The notes: generated by a model from the letters alone, not told the origin. A stretch of 64,000 nucleotides of DNA from Flagellimonas sp. MMG031 (GCF_040112705.1 NZ_CP157804.1:870501-934500); one strand, 5' to 3'. Counted from the stretch's first letter, positions 16,237 through 24,260 are shown. Made by a program: numbers and translations.

Positions 16237-17970
16237 ATGCTCAAAAGGATTTTCCCTTTTTTAAACTGGATTACCCGCTATGACCGTTCAACCCTGTACG
16301 GTGACCTAGTGGCCGGATTTACCGTGGGCATTCTATTGATTCCACAAGGCATGGCCTATGCCATGATTGCGGGGATGCCACCCATCTATGGTCTGTACGC
16401 AGCCTTGGTGCCTCAATTGGTGTATGCCCTTACCGGAACTTCGAGGCAATTGGCTGTCGGTCCCGTGGCAATGGACTCCTTATTGGTGGCAGCAGGGATT
16501 GGGGCCATGCAGTTGGCCAACATTCAGGACTATATTGCAGCAGTCATCTTTTTGACGCTTCTCATTGGACTTTTTCAACTGCTGTTGGGTATTTTAAAAA
16601 TGGGCTTCTTTGTCAATTTTTTGTCCAAACCTGTTATCAGCGGATTTACCTCTGCGGCCGCAATTTTAATCGGTCTGGGACAATTAAAGCACATTCTGGG
16701 CGTGGATTTGCCCCAATCCGGTAAAATTTATGTGCTTCTGGGAAGTATTTTTGGGAGTCTCACGGATATCCAGCCCCTTACCTTTGGCATAGGGATTTTG
16801 GTGATATTAATTATTGTTGGACTAAAAAAACTTAATAAAAAATTACCAGTGCCTTTGTTGGTCGTTATTTTGGGAATAGCGTCGGTAGCACTTTTGGGAT
16901 TGGAGGCCAAGGGCATAAAAGTAGTCGGTGAAATACCACGGGGATTACCCAGTTTTCAACTACCCGGCATACAATGGGACGCGGTAGGACAGTTTTTGCC
17001 CATAGCCATTACCGTGGCACTATTTGGGTTTATGGAATCCATTTCAATAGCTAAAACTGTGGAGGAACGCCACCCAGAATATGAGTTGGACCCCAACCAA
17101 GAACTTCGGGCATTGGGACTATCCAACATTCTTGGTTCGTTCTTTCAGTCATTTTCTGTTTCAGGAAGCTTTTCAAGAACCGCCATTAACGACCACTCCG
17201 GCGCACGCACCGGCATGGCACTGATTTTCAGTGCGCTTTTGGTAGCCGGGGTTTTATTGTTTTTGACACCGCTTTTCTACAATCTTCCTACCGTAGTGCT
17301 AGGGGCCATTATCATTGTTTCGGTGTTTGGACTTATCGATTTGAGGTACCCGCTGCAACTCTGGAAAAACAGGAAAGATGAGTTCCTATTGCTGATCGCC
17401 ACCTTTTTGATGACTTTGTCCATTGGCCTTATCGAAGGAATCATCTTGGGAGTATTGCTCTCCCTTTTGCTGTTGGTCTACCGGATTTCCAACCCCCACA
17501 TAGCGGTTTTGGGAAGAATCAAGGACACTACCTATTTCAAAAATGTGAACCGTTTTTCTGAAGATGTGGAAGTGTACGACGACAAGCTGATCATTCGCTT
17601 TGATGCACAACTGTATTTTGGGAACAAGGATTATTTCAAAAAGCAACTTTATCAACAAATTCAAAAGAAAGGACCCCAGCTTAAGTTTATTATCCTGAAC
17701 GCGGAGCCTATCAATTATATCGATAGCAGCGCTTCGGTAATGCTGGAACGAATTATTTTGGAACTTCGCGAGAAGGGAATTGAGTTTTTGATTGCCGGAG
17801 CCATTGGCCCGACAAGGGATATCCTCTATTCAAGTGGCATAATCGATATTTTGGGAGAGGAAAACTTATTTGCACAAACCTACGATGCCGTGGATTGCTG
17901 TAATAATCCTAAGGCATTGAGCAACATACAGAAAAAAGTGTCCCTGCAATCAAAAACCAAGACTTTGTAA
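16237..17970 (+). CDS. SulP family anion transporter with STAS domain
   Basis: A 577-residue SLC26/SulP carrier. The N-terminal membrane part starts LNWITRYDRSTLYGDLVAGFTVGILLIPQGMAYAMIAG, with PPIYGLYAALVPQLVYALTGTSRQLAVGP next. A cytoplasmic STAS domain occupies roughly the last 130 residues (IINAEPINYIDSSASVMLE). Sulfate is the usual substrate, and other anions such as bicarbonate are possible. The ATG at 16237 is chosen because the longer frame from 16219 starts inside the -7 box. It is the first structural gene after the Crp/Fnr regulator. Confidence 0.93.
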   Translation: MLKRIFPFLNWITRYDRSTLYGDLVAGFTVGILLIPQGMAYAMIAGMPPIYGLYAALVPQLVYALTGTSRQLAVGPVAMDSLLVAAGIGAMQLANIQDYIAAVIFLTLLIGLFQLLLGILKMGFFVNFLSKPVISGFTSAAAILIGLGQLKHILGVDLPQSGKIYVLLGSIFGSLTDIQPLTFGIGILVILIIVGLKKLNKKLPVPLLVVILGIASVALLGLEAKGIKVVGEIPRGLPSFQLPGIQWDAVGQFLPIAITVALFGFMESISIAKTVEERHPEYELDPNQELRALGLSNILGSFFQSFSVSGSFSRTAINDHSGARTGMALIFSALLVAGVLLFLTPLFYNLPTVVLGAIIIVSVFGLIDLRYPLQLWKNRKDEFLLLIATFLMTLSIGLIEGIILGVLLSLLLLVYRISNPHIAVLGRIKDTTYFKNVNRFSEDVEVYDDKLIIRFDAQLYFGNKDYFKKQLYQQIQKKGPQLKFIILNAEPINYIDSSASVMLERIILELREKGIEFLIAGAIGPTRDILYSSGIIDILGEENLFAQTYDAVDCCNNPKALSNIQKKVSLQSKTKTL

Positions 17971-18010
17971 CTTTGGTCACTGAAGTTTAGGGCGTAGAAT
18001 CGTATTTTTG
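17967..18010 (+). promoter_or_regulatory. Promoter of the persulfide dioxygenase gene with operator (site B)
   Basis: The operator GTAAC-TTTG-GTCAC is at 17967-17980, and the -7 box TATTTTTG at 18003-18010, 22 bp apart. The ATG follows 16 bp after the box. Confidence 0.8.
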
Positions 18011-18026
18011 ATAAAAACCACAAGAG

Positions 18027-19436
18027 ATGAAAATTGAACAGATTTATACAGGTTGCCTTGCACAAGGTGCCTACTACATAGAAAGCAATGGCGAAGCTGC
18101 CATAATTGATCCTTTACGAGAGGTGGACCCTTACATAAAAACCGCCAAGGAAAACGGGGCAAAAATCAAATACATTTTTGAGACCCACTTTCATGCCGAT
18201 TTTGTGAGCGGCCACTTGACCCTATCCAAAGAAACGGGAGCGCCCATAGTGTATGGTCCGACCGCAGAACCCTCTTTTGATGCCATTATTGCAGAAGATG
18301 GACAAGAGTTTCAGTTGGGCAATATTACCATTGTTGCGCTACATACACCGGGTCACACCATGGAAAGCACTACTTTTTTATTGCGGGACGAGCATGGGAA
18401 AGACCATGCCATATTTAGTGGCGACACTTTGTTCTTGGGTGATGTAGGTCGGCCAGATTTGGCACAAAAAGCGGCTCACATGACACAGGAAGAGTTGGCA
18501 GGTACACTGTTCGATAGCCTAAGAACCAAAATTATGCCCTTGGCCGATGACGTAATCGTTTATCCCGCCCACGGTGCCGGTTCCGCTTGCGGAAAAAATA
18601 TGATGAAAGAAACGGTAGATACTCTTGGCAATCAGAAAAAAATGAACTATGCCTTGAGGGCGGACATGACCAGGGATGAATTCATCAAAGAGGTGACCGA
18701 TGGATTGTTGCCACCGCCACAGTACTTCCCGCTCAATGTAAAAATGAACAAGGAAGGCTACGAGGATATCGACAAAATATTGGAAAGGGGAACCCAGGCC
18801 CTAACACCGGAAGCTTTTGAGGTGGCGGCGAACGAAACAGGAGCCATTGTGCTGGACGTCCGCCATCAGGACGATTTTGCCAAAGGACATGTGCCACGGT
18901 CTATTTTCATCGGGTTGGACGGTAGTTTTGCCCCATGGGTAGGCGCATTGGTTGCCGATGTAAAGCAGCCCATCCTTTTGGTAACACCAGAAGGAAGGGA
19001 AGAGGAGACCATCACCCGATTATCACGTGTTGGTTTTGACCACACCTTGGGTTACCTAAAGGGCGGAATCGATGCTTGGAAATCAGCCGGGAAGGAAGTG
19101 GACACCGTAGAAAGCGTTAGTGCCGAAGAGTTGAAAAAACGAATTGAAAACGGGGTGCCGGTGTACGATGTGCGAAAAGAAACCGAATTCCAAGCCGAGC
19201 ATGTGGAAAATGCCCACTTGACCCCCTTGGATTACATCAACGATCACTTATCGGAATTTCCGGAGAAAGAGACTTTTTATGTGCACTGCGCCGGAGGATA
19301 TCGCAGTATGATTGCTTCCTCTATATTGAAAAGCAGGGGAATCCACAATTTAGTTGATGTTGCCGGTGGTTTTGCAGATATCAAAAAAGCGGGTATACCG
19401 GTTACCGATTATGTATGCCCTACAACTTTGAAATAA
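18027..19436 (+). CDS. CstB-like persulfide dioxygenase/sulfurtransferase (MBL fold plus two rhodanese domains)
   Basis: A 469-residue three-domain enzyme. Residues 1-240 form a metallo-beta-lactamase-fold persulfide dioxygenase of the ETHE1 type: THFHADFVSGH (His54, His56, Asp58, His63), His110 in HTPGHT, Asp133 in SGDTLFLGD and His182 in YPAHGAG. A first rhodanese domain (about 260-360) lacks the catalytic Cys. A second (about 370-460) has it in VHCAGGYRS (Cys421). This order of domains matches CstB of Staphylococcus aureus, which oxidises low-molecular-weight persulfide and makes thiosulfate. It is a cytoplasmic sulfide-detoxification enzyme. It has its own operator-bearing promoter. Confidence 0.92.
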   Translation: MKIEQIYTGCLAQGAYYIESNGEAAIIDPLREVDPYIKTAKENGAKIKYIFETHFHADFVSGHLTLSKETGAPIVYGPTAEPSFDAIIAEDGQEFQLGNITIVALHTPGHTMESTTFLLRDEHGKDHAIFSGDTLFLGDVGRPDLAQKAAHMTQEELAGTLFDSLRTKIMPLADDVIVYPAHGAGSACGKNMMKETVDTLGNQKKMNYALRADMTRDEFIKEVTDGLLPPPQYFPLNVKMNKEGYEDIDKILERGTQALTPEAFEVAANETGAIVLDVRHQDDFAKGHVPRSIFIGLDGSFAPWVGALVADVKQPILLVTPEGREEETITRLSRVGFDHTLGYLKGGIDAWKSAGKEVDTVESVSAEELKKRIENGVPVYDVRKETEFQAEHVENAHLTPLDYINDHLSEFPEKETFYVHCAGGYRSMIASSILKSRGIHNLVDVAGGFADIKKAGIPVTDYVCPTTLK

Positions 19437-19477
19437 GGTGCTTACCTCGGAAATAATCTCAAAAAAGTTCGGGTTGT

Positions 19478-19521
19478 GTAACCATCGTTACTGACGGCAT
19501 AGATTGTTTGGGATACTTTAG
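19478..19521 (+). promoter_or_regulatory. Promoter of the rhodanese operon with operator (site C)
   Basis: The operator GTAAC-CATC-GTTAC is at 19478-19491 with perfect arms. The -7 box TACTTTAG at 19514-19521 has one mismatch to TAnnTTTG. The spacing is 22 bp. Confidence 0.8.
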
Positions 19522-19541
19522 TGTCTCAAAATAAAGATACT

Positions 19542-19886
19542 ATGTCAATATTCAGTTTTTTGTTCAAAGAACAAACCTTGCCAGATGAAATTAAGATTCT
19601 GGACCGCGAAGCATATAAAGAAGCCATTTCCAAAGGTAAAGTACAGCTGGTGGATGTGAGGACCAAAAGAGAGTTTGCGTCCGGGCACATTAAAGGAGCC
19701 AAGAACATCGATTTTTTCCAAGGTTCTGCTTTTGATGCTTCCGTTGCCAAAATGAAAAAGGATACTCCCCTTTATATCTATTGTCAATCTGGGAATAGAA
19801 GCCAAAGAGCTGCCAAAAGATTGGTGGAACTTGGTTTTTCAAAAATATATGATCTAAGGGGCGGCTATAGCGCTTGGAGTTATTAA
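19542..19886 (+). CDS. Single-domain rhodanese (sulfurtransferase)
   Basis: A 114-residue rhodanese with DVR (residues 38-40) and the active-site loop YCQSGNRS (Cys81), ending in the usual LRGGYSAW. It is cytoplasmic, with no signal peptide. It would carry persulfide sulfur between donors and acceptors. ATG 19542 is chosen because a GTG start at 19521 would overlap the -7 box. It is the first gene of a three-gene unit with the HMA protein (15 bp gap) and the cytochrome lipoprotein. Confidence 0.93.
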   Translation: MSIFSFLFKEQTLPDEIKILDREAYKEAISKGKVQLVDVRTKREFASGHIKGAKNIDFFQGSAFDASVAKMKKDTPLYIYCQSGNRSQRAAKRLVELGFSKIYDLRGGYSAWSY

Positions 19887-19901
19887 TCGGAACAAAAGCA
19901 G

Positions 19902-20174
19902 ATGAGAACAACTTTTCAAGTACAGAATCTGAAGTGTGGCGGATGTGCAAAGACCATATCCAGCAAACTTTCCGGTATAAAGGAAATTAAAGAGGTGATT
20001 GTGGAGAAGGACAGCTCATCGGTTAGCTTTGATCATCAAAGCGCCGATGAAGCTTCCTTAGTTAAAGAGGCCCTCAAACGCATGGGCTATCCCACAATGG
20101 ACGATGAAAACGGTTTTATGGACAAGGCAAAATCGTTTGTGAGCTGTGCTAGTGGTAAAATGTCCAACCGATGA
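19902..20174 (+). CDS. Heavy-metal-associated (HMA) domain protein
   Basis: A 90-residue protein with a ferredoxin-like HMA domain. The metal or thiol motif is KCGGC (Cys12, Cys15), and a third Cys lies near the C-terminus (VSCASG). HMA proteins usually bind Cu(I). In a persulfide regulon the CxxC could also carry sulfur, which is speculation. Its stop overlaps the next start by 4 bp (ATGA). Confidence 0.85.
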   Translation: MRTTFQVQNLKCGGCAKTISSKLSGIKEIKEVIVEKDSSSVSFDHQSADEASLVKEALKRMGYPTMDDENGFMDKAKSFVSCASGKMSNR

Positions 20175-21172
20175 GATTCTCCTTGATTTCCATATCGGTC
20201 TTTTTTCTGCTGCTATCCTGTAAACAGGGACCAAAAACTTCGGATGAAGAAGTGCCTGAACCAATCGCACAAACCGCCCCTAAAATAGTGGAAGGAAAAG
20301 TGCTGATGGAAAATCAATGTTATCTATGCCATAATCCGTCCGCAGCACAGAACGGTCAGCGAATTGGGCCACCAATGGTGGCCATTAAGGCTCATTATTT
20401 GGAAAGTTATCAGGAAAGGGAGGCTTTTGTGAATGCTATTATGGCCTTCGTAAAATCACCATCAGAAGATAAGACCCAAATGCGTGGTGCCGTCCGAAGG
20501 TTTGGATTGATGCCAGCCCAACAATTTCCAGAAAATGAGGTAAGAAAGATTGCCGAGTACATGTTCGATTACCACATTGAGGAGCCCGAATGGTTCAAAT
20601 CCCATTGGATGGACCGAAAAGGGGATTCCCTTTACAACCGAGGTAAAAAGCCGGAAACGTCCCAAGCCGAAACGGACGCAAAGGAATTGGGAATGCATTA
20701 TGCGATGGCGACCAAAAAAGTACTTGGTAAAAATCTAATGGGCACTATTCAAAATGAGGGGGTAGAAGCGGCCTTAGCTTTTTGTAATGAAAGGGCCTAC
20801 CCGTTGACCGATAGTATGTCTACCAACTTCCATGCGCGCATCAAAAGGGTATCGGATAAACCTCGAAATCCAAACAATCAAGCTAATGACATAGAATTGG
20901 CTCACATCGAAACGTTTAAGGCCCAGGTTTCAGCAGGCAATTCCGTTGAACCTATTTTGAGGGAAGAGAACGGAAAAGTATTTTTTTACTATCCCATCGT
21001 AACCAATACCATGTGTTTGAACTGCCACGGAGTTCCAGAACAACACATAACCCCAAAAGTATACGAAAGCTTATCCCAACTGTATCCCCAAGATAGAGCC
21101 ACAGGATATGGACCCGACGAAGTACGGGGAATCTGGAGCATTGTTTTTGATGCCCCGAAAAAAACGAATTAA
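20171..21172 (+). CDS. Diheme cytochrome c / DUF3365 lipoprotein
   Basis: A 333-residue protein with lipobox LLSC (Cys17), so it is anchored in the envelope. An N-terminal cytochrome c domain binds heme at CYLCH (50-54) with a likely Met ligand further on (FGLMPAQQFPENEVRKIAEYM). The C-terminal half is a DUF3365 sensor-like domain with a second heme site CLNCH (282-286), preceded by KVFFYYPIVTNTM. It probably passes or senses electrons in the periplasm, perhaps from sulfur oxidation. Translation is coupled to the HMA gene. Its stop codon overlaps that of the convergent desaturase-family gene. Confidence 0.85.
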   Translation: MRFSLISISVFFLLLSCKQGPKTSDEEVPEPIAQTAPKIVEGKVLMENQCYLCHNPSAAQNGQRIGPPMVAIKAHYLESYQEREAFVNAIMAFVKSPSEDKTQMRGAVRRFGLMPAQQFPENEVRKIAEYMFDYHIEEPEWFKSHWMDRKGDSLYNRGKKPETSQAETDAKELGMHYAMATKKVLGKNLMGTIQNEGVEAALAFCNERAYPLTDSMSTNFHARIKRVSDKPRNPNNQANDIELAHIETFKAQVSAGNSVEPILREENGKVFFYYPIVTNTMCLNCHGVPEQHITPKVYESLSQLYPQDRATGYGPDEVRGIWSIVFDAPKKTN

Positions 21173-22077
21173 TGCTTTTTTTTCGGTTTTTTGAAGCCAT
21201 AAATCAATTGTCCCCAAAACCCTTTGGGCAGGGCTTCATCCCCAGGGAAACCCAATTGGATTTGACCACCGCTTTCCGGAATATAGTTGGTTCTGAAAAT
21301 ATAATCCCAAATGCTAAGACTGATGCCAAAATTTACCCCGTGAGAGCCTTTGGGAATGGTGTAGGCATGGTGATATAGGTGCATCACCGGATTGTTCAAA
21401 ATATATTTTAGCGGACCATAGGTCAGTTTTATGTTCGAATGGTTAAAATGTCCGATGGCGATGGCAGCAAAATGCACAATATAGGCCTGTTCGGGCTCAA
21501 AACCACCAATGACCATCACGCCCAAAGTTTTTAGTGGTTTGTAAAGGATATTTTCCATCCAATGAAAACGTAGATGGGCCGCGAACCCCATTTCCTTTAC
21601 GCTATGGTGCACTTTGTGGAATTCCCATAAAACCGGGTACCTGTGCAACAAAACATGGGTGAACCACTGTACAAAATCGAGAACCACAAAAAAGAGGAGC
21701 AATTGCGTCCACTGCGGCCAGTTTGCCATATCCACGATGGCCAAAGCTCGTGAACTGATGCCCATGTCGGAAAACAGAACGCCCAACAGTTTGTAGACCC
21801 CACTGATAACGATGGCAAACACAAAAAAGTTGAAAAACATGTAAAAGGCATCCAGCCAAAAGTCCTTTCTAAAAATGGACTGTTGCTTGCGCCAAGGGAA
21901 AAGAATCTCCAATCCCCAGACCAACAAAGAGATAATGATCAATCCCCAGAAATAATTGGTGTACCAGGGAACATCAAAAATAATGGACCTCCATGTCCAG
22001 CGAACCGTTCCTAAAAATCCATTGATAAGGGCATCCAAATAATCCAACATACGCCAAATTTGTCGAGCAAACAGCAT
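21169..22077 (-). CDS. Sterol desaturase / fatty acid hydroxylase family protein
   Basis: A 302-residue membrane protein of the di-iron fatty acid hydroxylase superfamily. Histidine clusters for the di-iron site are visible: HVLLHRYPVLWEFHKVHHS, then HFNHSN and MHLYHHAYTIPKGSHGVNFG. About four or five helices are present. The substrate is unknown, and the family acts on sterols, carotenoids and lipids. It is divergent from the DUF2892 gene and shares its palindromic operator (site D). The ATG at 22077 follows a TTG in frame at 22080. The 3' end overlaps the cytochrome lipoprotein by 4 bp, tail to tail. Confidence 0.88.
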   Translation of the reverse strand: MLFARQIWRMLDYLDALINGFLGTVRWTWRSIIFDVPWYTNYFWGLIIISLLVWGLEILFPWRKQQSIFRKDFWLDAFYMFFNFFVFAIVISGVYKLLGVLFSDMGISSRALAIVDMANWPQWTQLLLFFVVLDFVQWFTHVLLHRYPVLWEFHKVHHSVKEMGFAAHLRFHWMENILYKPLKTLGVMVIGGFEPEQAYIVHFAAIAIGHFNHSNIKLTYGPLKYILNNPVMHLYHHAYTIPKGSHGVNFGISLSIWDYIFRTNYIPESGGQIQLGFPGDEALPKGFWGQLIYGFKKPKKKH

Positions 22078-22093
22078 CAAACTTATTCAATAT

Positions 22094-22167
22094 CAAAAAT
22101 ACTTTAAAAATAATACCGTCTGTGTAACCAAGGTTACTATGGTTGATTCCATGAAACCTTATTTTTG
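22094..22167. promoter_or_regulatory. Divergent promoters around a perfect palindromic operator (site D)
   Basis: The operator GTAAC-CAAG-GTTAC is at 22124-22137 (perfect arms, GTAACC/GGTTAC). To the right the -7 box TATTTTTG is at 22160-22167. To the left, on the minus strand, the -7 box TATTTTTG is at 22101-22094. Both are exactly 22 bp from the operator edge, so one dimer could activate the DUF2892 gene and the desaturase-family gene. Confidence 0.85.
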
Positions 22168-22254
22168 AGGTAATCCTTTGATAATCAAAAAAAGGATATG
22201 CAAGCTGAGCCAATTTTTGGTAATTTGTATGGTACTAATATTAAACTATCCATT

Positions 22255-22461
22255 ATGAAAAAAAACATGGGCGGTGCAGACCGTACAATCCGGATTCTCC
22301 TTGCACTAGGTGTAGGGGCGTTGTATTACTTTAATGTGATAACAGGAACATTGGCCTATGTGCTATTAGCGTTGGCGGCCATATTCGTTTTAACAAGCTT
22401 TATTAGTTTTTGCCCGTTGTATACCCTGTTTGGGATTAATACATGCAAGGTCAAGAACTAG
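22255..22461 (+). CDS. DUF2892 (YgaP-type) membrane protein
   Basis: A 68-residue protein beginning MKKNMGGADRTIRILLA, the standard start of the DUF2892/YgaP membrane domain. Two helices are followed by SFCPLYTLFGINTCK with two Cys. In YgaP this domain is fused to a rhodanese, which links it to sulfur handling. The ATG at 22255 was chosen over an in-frame start at 22198 because of this conserved N-terminus. The leader would be about 85 bases. A terminator follows at 22486. Confidence 0.88.
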   Translation: MKKNMGGADRTIRILLALGVGALYYFNVITGTLAYVLLALAAIFVLTSFISFCPLYTLFGINTCKVKN

Positions 22462-22485
22462 GTTTTTTTGGTTGGTTGATAAAAG

Positions 22486-22516
22486 AAGCCGCTCCTAAAA
22501 AGGGCGGCTTTTTTAG
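22486..22516 (+). terminator. Terminator after the DUF2892 gene
   Basis: The hairpin AAGCCGC(T)CC / GGGCGGCTT with one bulge is followed by TTTTTT. Confidence 0.75.
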
Positions 22517-22574
22517 TAAACAGACTGCGGTACATTCATTAATTCTCAAAAAGGTAAGCCTAGGTGTGGCAATT

Positions 22575-22618
22575 ATGAGAATTATCATATTATCAAAAGG
22601 ATGAAGCCTGTACATTTG
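22575..22618 (+). promoter_or_regulatory. Promoter with an Fnr-like palindrome
   Basis: ATGA-GAATTA-TCAT at 22575-22588 contains the classic TGA-N6-TCA core. The -7 box TACATTTG is at 22611-22618, again 22 bp away. The geometry equals sites A-E, but the half-site differs (TGA in place of TAA), which suggests a different Crp/Fnr protein. Confidence 0.55.
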
Positions 22619-22642
22619 AACCAAACTTAAAACCAATACATC

Positions 22643-22780
22643 GTGAAATCATTAATCAATATTCCACTGGTATCCTGGGAAAACGGCATTTGGATGATAG
22701 GTGTGTTTGCACTGGTGGTCGTAGTTCTGGTAATTGCAGTTTTTGCCCTGATGAACAGCGACAAAAACAAACCATCCTAA
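22643..22780 (+). CDS. 45-residue single-helix membrane protein
   Basis: A short frame starting with GTG: MKSLINIPLVSWENGIWMIG, then a strongly hydrophobic segment (VFALVVVVLVIAVFALM) and a short charged tail. It is preceded by a -7 box at 22611-22618 with an Fnr-like palindrome and followed by a terminator, so it looks like a complete transcription unit. I do not recognise a family. Small membrane proteins of respiratory complexes have this size, but that is only a possibility. Confidence 0.6.
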   Translation: MKSLINIPLVSWENGIWMIGVFALVVVVLVIAVFALMNSDKNKPS

Positions 22781-22851
22781 GGGTATCCATGTTTCTCCAA
22801 ACCCAATATTAAATGGGGTTGAACCAGTTATTCTTCTGATAGTAAAAGAAA

Positions 22852-22874
22852 TAGGGAGGCCATCGTGCCTCCTA
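22852..22874 (+). terminator. Terminator after the 45-residue gene
   Basis: The stem TAGGGAGGC / GCCTCCTA has one bulged base and loop CATCGT, followed by AATTTTATA. Confidence 0.6.
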
Positions 22875-22893
22875 ATTTTATATATAAGCCAAG

Positions 22894-22937
22894 GTAACTA
22901 ATGTTACTGTGAAAGCGGTGTTGCCACTCTAATTTTG
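22894..22937 (+). promoter_or_regulatory. Promoter of the TolC/RND efflux operon with operator (site E)
   Basis: The operator GTAAC-TAAT-GTTAC is at 22894-22907 with perfect arms. The -7 box TAATTTTG is at 22930-22937. The spacing is 22 bp. Confidence 0.85.
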
Positions 22938-22955
22938 CCTCAAAATAAAAAAACA

Positions 22956-24260
22956 ATGAGGCATATATTCACATGTATTATTGCATTCGGTTTTATGCAG
23001 CTGACACTCGCTCAGGACCATATCAATATTTCTCTGGAAGACGTATTGGCCAAGGTACAGGAGTCCAACAGCAGCATAAAGGTTTCTGAGCAGGAAGCCC
23101 AAATGGCCAAATACGATTATAGGTTTTCCAATTCCATCTTTTTACCACAGATTGCTGTATCGCACACTGGATTGGCGACTACCAACCCTTTGATGGCCTT
23201 TGGTTCCAAACTCAACCAAGCTATATTGACGCAGGCAGATTTTAACCCTGTTCTTTTAAACGACCCCGATCAGGTAGAAAACTACGCCACCATAGTTTCG
23301 GTGGAACAACCCTTGATCAATTTGGATGGCTTTTACCAGCGCAAAGCGGCAAAGACCACGATGGAAGCCAAAGAACTCCAAGCCATCAGAACTCGGGATT
23401 ATTTAGACTTTGAAGCTAGGAAGGCCTTTGGGCAATTACAATTGGCCCACAGAGCCGTAGCGGTTATGGAAAAAGCTTTTGAAGCTGCCAATGCCAACTT
23501 GAAGATGGCGCAGAACAGCTATGATCAAGGATTACTTCAAAAATCGGATTTGTTGGAGGTAAAAGTCCGGGTCACCGAGGTTGCCGACCAATTGAAAACA
23601 GCCAAGAGCAACGTGCAAAATGCGTCGGATTATCTAGCATTTTTGATGAACGAAGAAGGAACCGTGGTTTACGAACCATCCGAAGAACTGGTGCCGGACA
23701 GGCTAGGAGAAACCTTGGAAGGCTCTCTGGAAAACAGGGCAGATGTGAAAGCTATGGATTTGGTGTCAGAAGCCTACAAGGCCAACATGAAGGCGGACAA
23801 CATGACCTTTCTACCGCGACTGAACGCTTTTGCCAGTTACGAAATGTACGATGATCAAATTTTTCAGGCCGATGCCAAAGGATACATTATTGGGGCAAGT
23901 TTGAGCTGGGATGTGTTTAAGGGATCCCAACGATTTGCCAAAGCAGGAAAGAGCAAAACAAGCTATGAAAAGGCGAAACAGGAATACGAACAGTACGTTG
24001 CCAAAAGTACTATGGAGCTTCAACGCACCAAACGGATGGTCGAAGATGCCGAGAGCCGTCTCCAGACCTCAAAATTGGCTATGGAGCAATCCGAAGAAGC
24101 ATTGCGGATACGCACCAACAGATTCAAGGAAGGACTCGAAAAAACAACAGATTTATTGATGGCCGAAGCCACCTTTGCCGAAAAGCAATTGGCGTACTAT
24201 CAAACCATTTTTGAATATAATCAAGCACAATACTTATTGACATTTTTAACCAAAGAATAA
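22956..24260 (+). CDS. TolC family outer membrane efflux protein
   Basis: A 434-residue protein with a signal peptide (cut after TLAQ) and two repeated long coiled-coil segments of the OEP type, rich in Ala, Gln, Lys and Glu. It is the outer-membrane channel of a tripartite pump. ATG 22956 is used because the TTG start at 22935 lies in the -7 box. It is 6 bp before the adaptor gene, so the tol/MFP/RND genes form one operon. Confidence 0.92.
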   Translation: MRHIFTCIIAFGFMQLTLAQDHINISLEDVLAKVQESNSSIKVSEQEAQMAKYDYRFSNSIFLPQIAVSHTGLATTNPLMAFGSKLNQAILTQADFNPVLLNDPDQVENYATIVSVEQPLINLDGFYQRKAAKTTMEAKELQAIRTRDYLDFEARKAFGQLQLAHRAVAVMEKAFEAANANLKMAQNSYDQGLLQKSDLLEVKVRVTEVADQLKTAKSNVQNASDYLAFLMNEEGTVVYEPSEELVPDRLGETLEGSLENRADVKAMDLVSEAYKANMKADNMTFLPRLNAFASYEMYDDQIFQADAKGYIIGASLSWDVFKGSQRFAKAGKSKTSYEKAKQEYEQYVAKSTMELQRTKRMVEDAESRLQTSKLAMEQSEEALRIRTNRFKEGLEKTTDLLMAEATFAEKQLAYYQTIFEYNQAQYLLTFLTKE

